NCBI GenBank assembly: GCA_938015435.1
Contig: CALLPN010000008.1
Span: 1-64,000 of the forward strand
Direction of reading: 5' to 3'
Length of the DNA stretch: 64,000 nucleotides
Source of the DNA: an uncultured Saprospiraceae bacterium
GTDB lineage: Bacteria > Bacteroidota > Bacteroidia > Chitinophagales > Saprospiraceae
Positions 16,242 to 25,910 of the stretch are shown one piece after another (the first letter of the stretch is position 1; each line of letters starts with the position of its first letter). Position numbers and translations under genes: made by a program. Below the pieces are notes generated by a model. The model made no database searches. It saw only the letters and a list, made by a program, of their open reading frames with translations, and was not told where the DNA came from.

Positions 16242-18173
16242 ATGTCAAATAATAATCCCTTAAGAATATTCAATGATCGAGAGATTGGTCAATTATTAGT
16301 AAATGGTTTTTCGGATCTGAAGATTCGAAAACTATCAGTATTTAATGATCAATCAGAAAGTTGGGATTATAATAATCATATTGTAAGTAAAAATGAGGTT
16401 GAAAATATATTTGAACTATTAGAAAACAATCTTCTAGATACTATTGCCCTGTATAGATATCAGTCTTTGCCTAATTTTATAGATGGAGATGATATTAAGT
16501 TGTTTCAGAAGTTGCATAAGATTCCCTTTGAAGAAATGGATCCAGATATCTCTGGAAAAATGTACGATCTAATAGCAAATAAAGTAAATATACTACTACC
16601 CAAACAGATTGTATTAAAAGACCCAGATAAAGGAATTGTATCTACGATATCAACATTTTTTCAAAACCTAAGCCCAAAACACAATCACACGGCATTTAAT
16701 GCAACTTATGATTCTTTAGATGCCAAAGTAGGACGCTACATTAAGAAATACCCCAAACCATTTAACAATTCATTTCTGAAAGGTAATAATCGAGAACTTT
16801 CGCAGTTTATCAAAAGTGACACCTATGAATTGCTAAAGTTGCTTCCAAATATGTTTGAGCCGATCAGATCTAAATATGGCAAATGGCTGGCCGAAGGAAT
16901 GAATAAAGTTATGGTGCTGGAGGGAAGGCCACCTACGAGAAATTATGCCGCGCTATCTGCTCTTAGTGAGGCTGCGAATGTGGCCAAAGAATACAATGAG
17001 CCAGCAAAGAATACGACTAAAGCAAAGATACTTGCCAGGCAATGTATTCAGTTGAAAGGTGGGAGTAATGAAAGTAAGAGCTTTTCGAAATTTATTGTCT
17101 TCTTGGCTACGGCTTCCTTTTTTGTTGCGGCATTTTTCTGTTATAAATATTATTTTCAGAAAACTCAAAATGGAACAAATTATAGTGATACTCAAAAGAT
17201 AGAAATACTCGGTCCACGACTTAAGTATATCGCGGACGCTAAGTCTTATCAAAATATGTATCCCAATCCAGATTACATTAAATTAGCTACTATTCTTGGT
17301 GATTATCTTGGTGCTCATCCAAGGGCACTCAATCCAAAATTAGTCTCGAATGAAGACAAAGGAGATTATGTCGAATTACAATTTGAAGTGGATGCGCTGC
17401 CTATTGATTATAAAAATATAGAAGAATATTTAGACACTTCAATCAGTAAAGTATATCCTGGTGAATCAAGAGATGTAATTGCTAATTTTACTGTTAGCAC
17501 CGATAAATCTGTTTATAGTTCTAATACTTTGAAAGTAGAGTTTCCACGACTTCTGGATACTTGGCTGCCAAATACTAAATATGGATACGAGCCTGCAAAA
17601 GGAGGAATGAAACCAAAGTCAAAAATTAAAAAATTAAAGGCAAAGGAATTTAATTTTGAAGGATCCATTAGTCATTACTATGTTGGTGCTCACATTCCAT
17701 ACAAAGTTCAGGATCTTAATTTGTGGTATGAATTAGCCGCCAAAAGCTATATGTTCCGAGGGGATGATATTACACCAGGGAAGATAGATGTGGATTTGTT
17801 TAAAGAACATAAAATCAATAAAGGAGATGTAATAGATGAGTATAGATTCGCTTCTATAGTAAACAACATTAAACTTGTACAGAATAAAGTTGTGAAAAAA
17901 GGAGGGTTCTATCAATTAGCGGATGCAACGCACACGGTTTCGAATATTGGATTACAGACTGAATATCCATTAAGGGAAGTGGTGTTTGAAGATGCCCTAC
18001 TAATGCTAAAAGGTACGTCGATTGCAGATGGAAATACTTATGTAAAGATCATTATGGATTATTCGCAAGTAGGGTTGATGGTAGATATTAATGGTTACAT
18101 CAAACAATATCAACAAGTAACTATCGACAAAGCTAGGGGAGTGGTTGAGAAGATTGTGTTGATCAGAAAATAA
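16242..18173 (+). CDS. Single-pass membrane protein of unknown function
   Basis: 643 residues that I do not recognise. The N-terminal 280 residues are polar and helical with no signal peptide, so they should be cytoplasmic. One membrane segment lies near 284-305 (FIVFLATASFFVAAFFCYKYYF). The C-terminal 340 residues should be outside and look beta-rich (VELQFEVDALPIDY, VIANFTVSTDKSVYSS), ending in GVVEKIVLIRK. This is a signalling- or scaffold-like inside-out layout, but no known catalytic or binding motif is visible. It follows trmD by 83 bp, has its own codon spacing and may not be in that operon. The DUF4407 membrane protein lies 1.1 kb downstream across a convergent SDR gene. Confidence 0.75.
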   Translation: MSNNNPLRIFNDREIGQLLVNGFSDLKIRKLSVFNDQSESWDYNNHIVSKNEVENIFELLENNLLDTIALYRYQSLPNFIDGDDIKLFQKLHKIPFEEMDPDISGKMYDLIANKVNILLPKQIVLKDPDKGIVSTISTFFQNLSPKHNHTAFNATYDSLDAKVGRYIKKYPKPFNNSFLKGNNRELSQFIKSDTYELLKLLPNMFEPIRSKYGKWLAEGMNKVMVLEGRPPTRNYAALSALSEAANVAKEYNEPAKNTTKAKILARQCIQLKGGSNESKSFSKFIVFLATASFFVAAFFCYKYYFQKTQNGTNYSDTQKIEILGPRLKYIADAKSYQNMYPNPDYIKLATILGDYLGAHPRALNPKLVSNEDKGDYVELQFEVDALPIDYKNIEEYLDTSISKVYPGESRDVIANFTVSTDKSVYSSNTLKVEFPRLLDTWLPNTKYGYEPAKGGMKPKSKIKKLKAKEFNFEGSISHYYVGAHIPYKVQDLNLWYELAAKSYMFRGDDITPGKIDVDLFKEHKINKGDVIDEYRFASIVNNIKLVQNKVVKKGGFYQLADATHTVSNIGLQTEYPLREVVFEDALLMLKGTSIADGNTYVKIIMDYSQVGLMVDINGYIKQYQQVTIDKARGVVEKIVLIRK

Positions 18174-18184
18174 AGAAATAAAAA

Positions 18185-18215
18185 AGCACGTAATCTAATT
18201 TAAGATTTACGCGCT
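18185..18215. terminator. Terminator between convergent genes (mainly for the SDR gene)
   Basis: AGCACGTAATCT (18185-18196) pairs with AGATTTACGCGCT (18203-18215), with one bulge and a G-T type position. On the minus strand it is followed by TTTTTTATTTC, so it best serves the SDR gene that ends at 18246. Confidence 0.55.
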
Positions 18216-18245
18216 CTAAAATATATTATTGTAAAATTGTCTTTT

Positions 18246-18962
18246 TTACTTTCCTCCAGGTCTACTAGGCCTTACTTCTATCTTACTAGGTAGTGTCCTT
18301 GGGTTCATATTTAATATGTCCATAGTAAGCTCCGCGATATCTTCTGGTTGTATCTTCCATGCATCTTCCTCACTAGGTGTATGATCATTAAAGTAAGTAG
18401 AAACGGAGCCAGGCATAATAGTACTCACCTTTACACCATATTGTCTAAGATCTAGCATTATAGCTTGCGTAAATCCTACTAATCCGAACTTACTAGCATT
18501 ATAAGCAGAGCCTTTGGCAAAGAAGTTAGTTCCTGCTAACGAAGCTATAGTAATAATGTACCCCTGTGATTGTTTGATAGGCTCAACAGTTGCCTTGACT
18601 GTATTAAATACTCCAGTAAGATTAATATCTATAATATCATTCCATTGGTCGTGTGTCATCTCATCGATAGGTGCAAAATGGCCAACTCCAGCATTGGCTA
18701 TTACCACATCAAGACTCCCAAACTTTGAAACTAGGTCACTAACTGCAGATTGTTGAGCGGAGTAATCTCTGACATCTGCTTCGAAGGCTATTATCTTATC
18801 GCCATACTTTGCTTTTAATTCATCAGTTACAGAATTGAGGCTGGTCATAGATCTTCCAGTGATTCCTACATTCATTCCTTTATGGAGCATCTGTTCTGCT
18901 ATTGCTCTTCCTATTCCTTTTGACCCTCCAGTAATCAGTGCTGTTTTTCCTTGTAATTCCAT
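18246..18962 (-). CDS. Short-chain dehydrogenase/reductase
   Basis: 238-residue classical SDR that uses NAD(P)H to reduce or oxidise an unknown carbonyl or alcohol. The cofactor loop TGGSKGIG is at 11-18, the N-A-G motif at 90-92 (IANAGVGHF), and the active-site residues are S141 (ITIASLAG), Y154 and K158 (YNASK). An Arg at position 37 in the GITGRSM segment after beta-2 suggests a preference for NADPH. The closest common annotation is FabG-like 3-oxoacyl-ACP reductase, but no fatty-acid genes are adjacent, so the substrate is left open. Confidence 0.92.
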   Translation of the reverse strand: MELQGKTALITGGSKGIGRAIAEQMLHKGMNVGITGRSMTSLNSVTDELKAKYGDKIIAFEADVRDYSAQQSAVSDLVSKFGSLDVVIANAGVGHFAPIDEMTHDQWNDIIDINLTGVFNTVKATVEPIKQSQGYIITIASLAGTNFFAKGSAYNASKFGLVGFTQAIMLDLRQYGVKVSTIMPGSVSTYFNDHTPSEEDAWKIQPEDIAELTMDILNMNPRTLPSKIEVRPSRPGGK

Positions 18963-19319
18963 ATATACGATCTGTTGTTTTTGTTAGAGTAAAACATTAC
19001 TACAAACTTTATTTAATATAGTTCTAAGTTACAATTCTAAATTCAATTTTTCTCGTTGCCTGTAGTATGGTATTAATTATGATAAAAACTAAAACGGTTA
19101 GTCCAGAATAATCTTACATCTATCGAATAATAAATATGTATATAAGTTAGTTACATTACTTTGCAGCAGCAATCAATATTACTATTTTATAAATAGACTT
19201 TATAGGTTTTGTAACCTATGCGAAAGCTTTAGTAAAAGCTAAACAGCAATTAGTCTCTAATCAAATCACTGCGTATATCGGACAAGCTCTACAATTTTTA
19301 ATTTTAGAAATCACAAGCT
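18963..19319 (+). other. 357-bp leader/intergenic region with two adjacent hairpins
   Basis: No gene is visible between the divergent SDR and DUF4407 genes. A near-consensus promoter (TACTTTG, 19157-19163) is followed by two perfect hairpins in what would be the DUF4407 5' leader: ATAGGTT-TTGT-AACCTAT (19202-19219) and AGCTTT-AGTA-AAAGCT (19225-19240). The second hairpin ends 79 bp before the ATG at 19320. The arrangement could be a regulatory leader RNA; no known riboswitch was recognised. Confidence 0.4.
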
Positions 19320-20525
19320 ATGTCTAACCATTCAACTATTTCGAATAATTCAAAATCGAAGCGATTGTCTTTCGAATTTTTATCTTCTTTTTTTCTATTC
19401 TGCTCTGGGATATATCCTGCATTACTTAAGCGTTGTCCATCGGATGTCCAAAAGTATATTGGTATAGGTGCTACTGTTTTCTTTACAGGTGTGTTAGCTT
19501 TTATGTCTGCAAGCTATGCGATATTCACAGTATTTAACTCTTATATAGTTTCTATTTTTTTTGGATTGATTTGGGGTGTTATGATTTTCAACCTTGATCG
19601 CTACTTAGTGTCTAGTATGCGTAAATCGGATAGTAAAGTAAAAGATTTTCTTTCCGCTACACCAAGAATATTACTAGCAGTTTTGATCGCGGTAGTTATT
19701 TCTAAACCGTTAGAAGTAAAACTCTTTGATACTGAAATACAATCTGAATTGGTTCTCATGGAACAAGAGAGATTTCTTACTCAAGAAAATGTTGCAAAGC
19801 AGAGATATACATCGGATATACAGGCAGGAAATCAGAAGGTAGCTGAGTTAGATTTTATGTTAAAATTAGAAAAATCCAAAGTTGGTGCACTATTGCAAAG
19901 CGCTATTGCTGAAGCGGATGGAACGGGTGGTTCTGGCAAGCGTAATATGGGCCCTATTTATAAAATGAAGAAATCTGAAGCCGATGCAGCGCAAGTGGCT
20001 TATGGTCGATTAAATGATTCTATACAAACTATAATTTCTACTGAAGCGGCTATAGTTAATAATCTAAAGACTCAATCCAATACAACCTTGTCCAACTTAC
20101 AAGAAACTGCTTTGACAGGATTAGCATCTCGACTTAATGCTCTAGGGCGAATTTCGAATACAAACTCTACGATTTATTGGGCGTCTATTTTTATCATGTT
20201 ATTATTTATTGCTGTAGAGTGTTCTCCTATATTGGTTAAGCTAATTACAAAGAAAGGCCCCTATGATTATATGCTAGAGAATTTAGAACGCAAATATCAA
20301 TGTAAGGCTGAAAAAGAAATTGCGTTATTGGCACTAGAGTCAGATGTCGATCAGTCATATGCCAAAAAAACTAAATCGTTACAGAATCGAATTAGAATAG
20401 AAGCTGAGAATGAAATATATAAAGTAGCACTTACGAATACAAAGAATGAAATTTTAGGAAAAAAGCCTGTTTGGTCAGATATTAGAGATGGTGTATGGCA
20501 GGGCTCGTTAGGTAGTTATCAATAA
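19320..20525 (+). CDS. DUF4407 membrane protein
   Basis: 401 residues. Three membrane segments near the N-terminus (about 43-63 IGATVFFTGVLAFMSASYAI, 67-87 YIVSIFFGLIWGVMIFNLDR with the conserved FNLDR end, and 115-130), a long coiled-coil-prone helical region (about 145-280) and a fourth membrane segment near 283-305 (TIYWASIFIMLLFIAVECSP). The FNLDRYLVSSMRK motif and the order of segments are typical of DUF4407, common in Bacteroidota. Its function is unknown; the coiled coil suggests an envelope structural or signalling part. Not obviously in an operon. A bidirectional terminator follows. Confidence 0.88.
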   Translation: MSNHSTISNNSKSKRLSFEFLSSFFLFCSGIYPALLKRCPSDVQKYIGIGATVFFTGVLAFMSASYAIFTVFNSYIVSIFFGLIWGVMIFNLDRYLVSSMRKSDSKVKDFLSATPRILLAVLIAVVISKPLEVKLFDTEIQSELVLMEQERFLTQENVAKQRYTSDIQAGNQKVAELDFMLKLEKSKVGALLQSAIAEADGTGGSGKRNMGPIYKMKKSEADAAQVAYGRLNDSIQTIISTEAAIVNNLKTQSNTTLSNLQETALTGLASRLNALGRISNTNSTIYWASIFIMLLFIAVECSPILVKLITKKGPYDYMLENLERKYQCKAEKEIALLALESDVDQSYAKKTKSLQNRIRIEAENEIYKVALTNTKNEILGKKPVWSDIRDGVWQGSLGSYQ

Positions 20526-20625
20526 GCGGATATCAATTTGAGTATCCGATATGCAGACACAACCTAAAATTGTAAACGCTACTTGCTAATACATAGGCTA
20601 TTGCATGAACTAACTTCATTAATCA

Positions 20626-20662
20626 AAAGCAGTCTGCGGTACTAAGTACTGCAGACTGCTTT
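20626..20662. terminator. Bidirectional terminator between convergent genes
   Basis: AAAGCAGTCTGC at 20626-20637 pairs with GCAGACTGCTTT at 20651-20662; the inner GTAC/GTAC arms extend the stem around a short loop. It sits between the DUF4407 stop (20525) and the cyclophilin stop (20721), with A/T runs on both sides. Confidence 0.8.
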
Positions 20663-20720
20663 ATTAATTCGTTTATCCCCAATGAGTATTACTCACTGGT
20701 AATATTAATTGACTTAATAT

Positions 20721-21215
20721 CTATTCGGCAACAGTAATAGAAAATATCTGATCGCCCATCGCTATTGCATTGACAACATCTTGATCTTCATCTGATTTTA
20801 CCTTACCAAATACAGAATGGTTGCCATCCAACCATGGTGTAGCTACGTGAGTTATGAAGAACTGCGAACCATTGGTAGCTGGGCCTGCATTGGCCATAGA
20901 AAGGATGCCTGGAGTATCGTGAGTAAGTTCTGAATGAAACTCATCTTCAAATTTGTACCCTGGGCCACCAGAACCTAGTCCTAGCGGACATCCTCCTTGT
21001 ACCATAAAGTCTGGAATTACTCTATGAAAGAATAAATTATCATAAAATCCCTTTTTAGCTAAAATTGTGAAATTCGCTACAGTCTTTGGGCACTTCTCAG
21101 CGAAAAGTGTAAGGTTGATCTTTCCTTTAGTCGTATCGATAATCACGTCTATATCTTTATCAAAGCTTGCCGATTTGATCTGATCAAGCATTTCTTTAGC
21201 ATCTATATCCTGCAT
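20721..21215 (-). CDS. Cyclophilin-type peptidyl-prolyl cis-trans isomerase
   Basis: 164 residues with no signal peptide, so a cytoplasmic PpiB-type foldase. Cyclophilin landmarks in order: [33 protein letters not shown] (catalytic Arg of HRVIP, near 66), [30 protein letters not shown] (near 108-127), and HSVFGKV. A 25-residue N-terminal helix before the domain is a little longer than in E. coli PpiB. A perfect TAnnTTTG promoter element lies 37 bp upstream. Monocistronic. Confidence 0.94.
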   Translation of the reverse strand: MQDIDAKEMLDQIKSASFDKDIDVIIDTTKGKINLTLFAEKCPKTVANFTILAKKGFYDNLFFHRVIPDFMVQGGCPLGLGSGGPGYKFEDEFHSELTHDTPGILSMANAGPATNGSQFFITHVATPWLDGNHSVFGKVKSDEDQDVVNAIAMGDQIFSITVAE

Positions 21216-21252
21216 AGTACTTCTGTTTTATAAGTGTTTTTATTATTGGCTG

Positions 21253-21260
21253 CAAAAGTA
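21253..21260 (-). promoter_or_regulatory. Bacteroidota -7 element for the cyclophilin gene
   Basis: Minus strand TACTTTTG, a perfect TAnnTTTG, 37 bp upstream of the start at 21215. Confidence 0.5.
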
Positions 21261-21443
21261 GGATTTGATACATAATATCTACTAATGAAATGAAGCTTTA
21301 TTAAGCTGCAACGGCCTGAAAGGTCTTTAAGTTGTAAAATTTGAGTTATTTAGATCTTAGTTCGCTGACAATCAGTGATATATTTTGATTTATCAGATAT
21401 GATTACGTAATATCGTAACGCACTTTGAAATTAACATTACAAT

Positions 21444-24400
21444 ATGAATAGAATACTTGGCCTATTATCTATCATACTCATGCTATCAAGCATAGTATCC
21501 GCACAATCTTGGACTTCTGAAGAAGAAGATAAACTGGAGCTTACCGGCATTCAAGATTTTTATCCAACCAAGTATAAAGTGGCTAAAGTCTCGGATGTTG
21601 ATATCAAAAGTATTCTTTGGTCAGCACCTTATGAAGACGAATCTATAGCAATTGACAGCCCCGCTAGACTAAGACTGATGATGGCTGATGGTACGACCAT
21701 GACTTTTGGTATGGTAAGGTATGATATGCAAGAGCCTCTTTTGGCGGCCAAGTTTGACGACATTAGAACTTTTAAAGGAAGGAGCCTATCTGATCAGAGA
21801 ATTAGAGTAAGGCTAGATTATACAGTTCATGGGTTGAGAGCCGTGATTAATGCTCCTGGGCAACATGTATATATAGAGCATTATAAGCGTGGAAATAAGG
21901 ATTATAAGATTATTTATGATAGAAAAGACTTTCCAGCGCCGGAAGCCTTCACTTGTGGAGTTACTAACGAAAAAATAGAAGATATTGTAGATTCACAAAT
22001 GGCAAACGTTAGACAAGGAAACTGTGAATTAAATCTACTTCAACTTGCTAATGCTGCCAATATTGAATATTCTGCTTTTCACATATCTGATCCGAGTATT
22101 CCTGATTTGGATGAGGTACATTCAGCAGTAGTAACTGCGGTTAACAGAGTAAATGAAGTCTATGAGCAAGATTTCGGAGTTCGTATGGTGCTTGTTAATA
22201 ATAATGAAAACCTTTATTACACAAGTGGTACAGATCCTTATACTAACGGTAATGGAGGTACTATGTTAGGACAAAATCAAACTAACGTTGATAATGTAAT
22301 AGGAAGTGCCAACTACGATATTGGCCACGTATTCAGTACTGGAGGTGGTGGAGTAGCATACTTATCATCAGTATGTAATAACAGTCAGAAAGCAGGAGGT
22401 GTTACTGGTCAAGGATCACCAATCGGAGATCCATTCTCCATTGATTATGTTGCTCACGAAATGGGACACCAGATGGGCGCTAATCATACACAAAACAATA
22501 GTTGTAATAGAAATGGAGGAACGGCGATGGAGCCAGGAAGTGCATCTACGATTATGGGATACGCGGGTATATGTTCTCCCAATGTTCAAAATAATAGTGA
22601 TCCTTACTTTCACGCAATAAGTGTACAGGAAGTAATGAATGATGCTTCGGTATTTAGTTGTGCTGAAGAAGTGACCAATTTTGGAAACACTAGTCCAGCG
22701 GTAAGTATTGCTGCCACGACTTATAACATACCTAAGTCTACTACGTTTGTATTAGATGCAAATGGAACTGATGCGGATGGCGATGATCTTACTTATTGTT
22801 GGGAGCAGATGGATAATGATGTAGCGACTATGCCACCGGCTAGTACTAATACTGGAGGTCCGGCTTTCAGGTCGTTAGAGCCTGTTGCAGATTCAAAGAG
22901 ATACTTTCCTTCATTACCTGATATTATTGCTGGTAATAGTCCAACATGGGAGGTACTTCCCTCAGTAACTAGAAATATGGACTTTAGAGTAACGGTTAGA
23001 GATTGGCATGATGGGCCGGGTACTTCTGATGCTGGATGTACAGCAGAAGCAGACTTAGTCGTTTCAGTAGATGGTAATTCTGGACCGTTTGTAGTGACTA
23101 GTCAAGCCTCTAATGTCACATGGGATGCAGGAGATAGTAAGACGATTACTTGGGATGTAGCTAATACAAATGTTGCTCCGGTAAGTTGTTCTAATGTAGA
23201 GATTTGGTTTTCTGAAGACGATACATTTGGATCGCCAACTTTACTAACGACTACTGCGAATAACGGCTCTGCTTCTATATTAGCGCCTGCCATAATTACG
23301 ACTACAGGAAGGGTTATGGTTAAGGGAGAGAACAATATCTTCTTTGATATCAATGAAGGTGAGATTACTATTGAGCAGTCCAATCCTACATTTGAAATGT
23401 TGTTAACTTCTACTGCTCATAGTTACTGTAACGATGTAAATACTACACAGACTAGAATTCTTACAAATTCTATTCTTGGATATAATACATCTATCAATTT
23501 GAGTATTGCTAGTGGCCTTCCTGCAGGTGCAACAGCAGCATTTAGTAATAATCCTATAGCACCAGGAGACTTTTCTTTCTTAGATATTTCTGGTTTTGCT
23601 GGAGAAGAAGGAGATTATGATATTGTAATTAATGGACAGTCTGGAGCGATCTTAAAAACTGTCGTCTATCAATTGTCGTTAGCTGGTGCTGCAATAGCTC
23701 CATTGGCTGTATCACCTATAGATGGAGCAGCCAATGTCAGCAATCAACCTACATTAATGTGGGAAGATTTGTTCGCGACTAGTTATGATTACGAAATATC
23801 AACAGCTCCAAATGGAATAGGTGTCATACAATCTGGAAATGTAACAGGTAATGAAATAGCGGTTGCCTCAATACTTGCGGAGGCTTCAACATATTATTGG
23901 AGAGTAAAGACAAACAACGGATGCGGAACATCTGAATGGTCGAACGATTATACATTTAGTACTGTGTTATGCCAGACGTATTCCAGTAATGATATACCAA
24001 TGACTATTTCATCAGTGGGGAGTAATGTGATCGTAACTAGTGATCTTACAATATATGATAGAGGAATAATTAGTGATCTAAATGTTGTAAGTCTTTCAGG
24101 GACTCATACCTACGTTAGTGATCTCAATTTCTCATTAACATCTCCTGATAATACAAAAATGGAGTTTTGGGATCAACCATGTAACAACCAAAATAATTTC
24201 GACATTAACTTTGATGATGAAGCGGCTAATGGAGATTTTCCTTGCCCACCAAACGATGGGCTGACTTACAAACCAGATACTCCATTAACATTTTTTGATA
24301 CAAAAGAAATGCTTGGTGAATGGCAATTGGAGATTATCGATGATGCCAATCAAGATGGTGGTGAATTACAAAATTGGGGATTGAAAGTATGTGCTGAAGA

Positions 24401-24815
24401 CTTTTGTGATTTAACAGTTTCTAATAATGGTGTAATAGGGTATGGAAGTTTTATGGGGGCTGTAAATTGTGCGGTCTCTGGTGATACTATCAGATTGATG
24501 ACTGATATAGCCAATCAAACTATTTCTCTTACACAACTAATTACAATAGATAAAGATCTTAACTTTTTAGCTGATCCAGCAGATAATATTATTCTTAGTT
24601 TCAATAACTCTATTGGTGGCTTAGATATTGGTAGTGGTAATAGTGTAAGCATAGAAGGATTTACTATCCAATCCAGCGGATCAATACCTACATTATCAAA
24701 TAATGGATCACTTAAATTAATAGATGTTAATGTCTTGAATCCTGTTAATAATCAGGTAATAAATGGTAGTACAGGTACGATGGAAATAGAAGGTGCATGC
24801 AATATCCAAAAGTAA
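21444..24815 (+). CDS. Secreted reprolysin-like (M12B) zinc metalloprotease with P-domain
   Basis: 1123 residues. Signal peptide MNRILGLLSIILMLSSIVSAQ, then a propeptide-like region (about 25-195). The metzincin catalytic domain follows, with zinc motif HEMGHQMGANH at 338-348 (His338, His342, His348; Glu339 catalytic) and a Met-turn in TIMGYAG about 30 residues later. After it come Ig/Fn-like beta domains, including an ELNSPVN-style segment starting PLAVSPIDGAANVSNQPTLMW cut over residues 750-772. A proprotein-convertase P-domain spans about 845-990 (DLTIYDRGIISDLNVVSLSG, HTYVSDLNFSLTSPD, LGEWQLEIIDDANQDGGEL). A short beta-helix-like tail ends the protein. It is probably an exported, extracellular protease. 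No recognisable T9SS sorting domain is seen at the end. Its last 19 bp overlap the next gene. Confidence 0.92.
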   Translation: MNRILGLLSIILMLSSIVSAQSWTSEEEDKLELTGIQDFYPTKYKVAKVSDVDIKSILWSAPYEDESIAIDSPARLRLMMADGTTMTFGMVRYDMQEPLLAAKFDDIRTFKGRSLSDQRIRVRLDYTVHGLRAVINAPGQHVYIEHYKRGNKDYKIIYDRKDFPAPEAFTCGVTNEKIEDIVDSQMANVRQGNCELNLLQLANAANIEYSAFHISDPSIPDLDEVHSAVVTAVNRVNEVYEQDFGVRMVLVNNNENLYYTSGTDPYTNGNGGTMLGQNQTNVDNVIGSANYDIGHVFSTGGGGVAYLSSVCNNSQKAGGVTGQGSPIGDPFSIDYVAHEMGHQMGANHTQNNSCNRNGGTAMEPGSASTIMGYAGICSPNVQNNSDPYFHAISVQEVMNDASVFSCAEEVTNFGNTSPAVSIAATTYNIPKSTTFVLDANGTDADGDDLTYCWEQMDNDVATMPPASTNTGGPAFRSLEPVADSKRYFPSLPDIIAGNSPTWEVLPSVTRNMDFRVTVRDWHDGPGTSDAGCTAEADLVVSVDGNSGPFVVTSQASNVTWDAGDSKTITWDVANTNVAPVSCSNVEIWFSEDDTFGSPTLLTTTANNGSASILAPAIITTTGRVMVKGENNIFFDINEGEITIEQSNPTFEMLLTSTAHSYCNDVNTTQTRILTNSILGYNTSINLSIASGLPAGATAAFSNNPIAPGDFSFLDISGFAGEEGDYDIVINGQSGAILKTVVYQLSLAGAAIAPLAVSPIDGAANVSNQPTLMWEDLFATSYDYEISTAPNGIGVIQSGNVTGNEIAVASILAEASTYYWRVKTNNGCGTSEWSNDYTFSTVLCQTYSSNDIPMTISSVGSNVIVTSDLTIYDRGIISDLNVVSLSGTHTYVSDLNFSLTSPDNTKMEFWDQPCNNQNNFDINFDDEAANGDFPCPPNDGLTYKPDTPLTFFDTKEMLGEWQLEIIDDANQDGGELQNWGLKVCAEDFCDLTVSNNGVIGYGSFMGAVNCAVSGDTIRLMTDIANQTISLTQLITIDKDLNFLADPADNIILSFNNSIGGLDIGSGNSVSIEGFTIQSSGSIPTLSNNGSLKLIDVNVLNPVNNQVINGSTGTMEIEGACNIQK

Positions 24816-25555
24816 TAGCATGCCTTTTCGTACTTGTAATAATTATATCCTGCGGGGAAGTAAAAAAAGATCTTGTGCCTTATGGTAATCCAGCGGCACA
24901 AGGTTTCAATGTAACTGCCTCTGATGCTAAAGCTGTAGCTATTGCTGATGAAGTGATGGACGCAATGGGAGGGCGTCAGGCATGGGATGAGACTAGATAT
25001 TTGATGTGGAATTTCTTTGATGCCCGTCGACATATCTGGGACAAATCTACTGGTGATTTAATTATTGAAGGTATTCGAGATACGTTTGATATCAGAATGA
25101 ACCTCAAAAGTAATATAGGTATCGTCAACTACAACGGTAATATACTCACAGATCAAGATAGCTTGCAAAAGTACCTTGACAAAGGAAAAAGTATGTGGAT
25201 CAATGATGCCTATTGGGTGTTTATGCCACACAAACTGAAAGACAGTGGAGTTACCTTAAAATACGTCGAAAAAGACACGACAAATAATGGTAGATCGGCA
25301 GATGTGCTTTCACTTACTTTTGATCAAGTAGGAGATACTCCAGAAAACATGTATTATGTATACGTAGATGATAGCACGAGACTAGTATCTCAATGGAGTT
25401 TTTATAATACATCTAAAGATTCTGTAGCTAGATTTACTACACCTTGGGAAGATTACGCTCAGTTTGATAGAATAAATTTGAGCGTTAGTAGAGGAGCCGA
25501 TTATATGATTACTGAAATATCAGCAAGTGATACATTGGGTAAATATTTTAATTAG
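24797..25555 (+). CDS. Uncharacterised lipoprotein overlapping the protease gene
   Basis: 252 residues with a lipoprotein signal (MQYPKVIACLFVLVIIISC, Cys19). The mature part begins with DAKAVAIADEVMDAMGGRQAWDE near 43-64. This resembles the N-terminus of LolA/DUF6503-like outer-membrane lipoproteins, in which a helix and a tryptophan-rich beta sheet follow (YLMWNFFDARRHIWD). I am not certain of the family. The ATG lies 19 bp inside the metalloprotease gene in a different frame, so the two are translationally coupled. The 3' end overlaps the convergent putative anti-sigma gene by 8 bp. Confidence 0.75.
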   Translation: MQYPKVIACLFVLVIIISCGEVKKDLVPYGNPAAQGFNVTASDAKAVAIADEVMDAMGGRQAWDETRYLMWNFFDARRHIWDKSTGDLIIEGIRDTFDIRMNLKSNIGIVNYNGNILTDQDSLQKYLDKGKSMWINDAYWVFMPHKLKDSGVTLKYVEKDTTNNGRSADVLSLTFDQVGDTPENMYYVYVDDSTRLVSQWSFYNTSKDSVARFTTPWEDYAQFDRINLSVSRGADYMITEISASDTLGKYFN

Positions 25556-25910
25556 TACCTAGATAATTGGTATACGCTTGATTAAGATCGGCTACTTGTT
25601 TCACTGCATATATTCCCTCGTCGGATAGAACTTCTAATTCTTCTATAATTGTAGGTTTAGCATCTACTTTAGTCGAGTTAAAAGCAAATACTTGTGGATC
25701 ATGTTTATGTATCGTATGCTGATAAATACTATATACACTTAATATAGCAATACTACTCGCAGCTATTGCGATCCAGCGATACCACTTTACAGTACGTTTG
25801 TTATCTCTTAGCTGCATCTTATCGTTGATTCTATTCCATGCTCTGTCGGATGGAAGCTCTTGGTAAGATTGCATCTCTTCTTTGAATCGTTGTAAGCCTT
25901 TATTTTTCAT
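25548..25910 (-). CDS. Putative anti-sigma / sigma-linked membrane protein
   Basis: 120 residues. A short cytoplasmic part (ELPSDRAWNRINDKMQLRD, about 18-36) precedes a single membrane segment near 45-62 (WIAIAASSIAILSVYSIY), followed by a small periplasmic tail. It overlaps the upstream ECF sigma gene by 4 bp (ATGA), which is why I infer that it antagonises or senses for that sigma factor. The sequence itself carries no zinc-binding anti-sigma motif, so the role is contextual. Confidence 0.65.
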   Translation of the reverse strand: MKNKGLQRFKEEMQSYQELPSDRAWNRINDKMQLRDNKRTVKWYRWIAIAASSIAILSVYSIYQHTIHKHDPQVFAFNSTKVDAKPTIIEELEVLSDEGIYAVKQVADLNQAYTNYLGTN

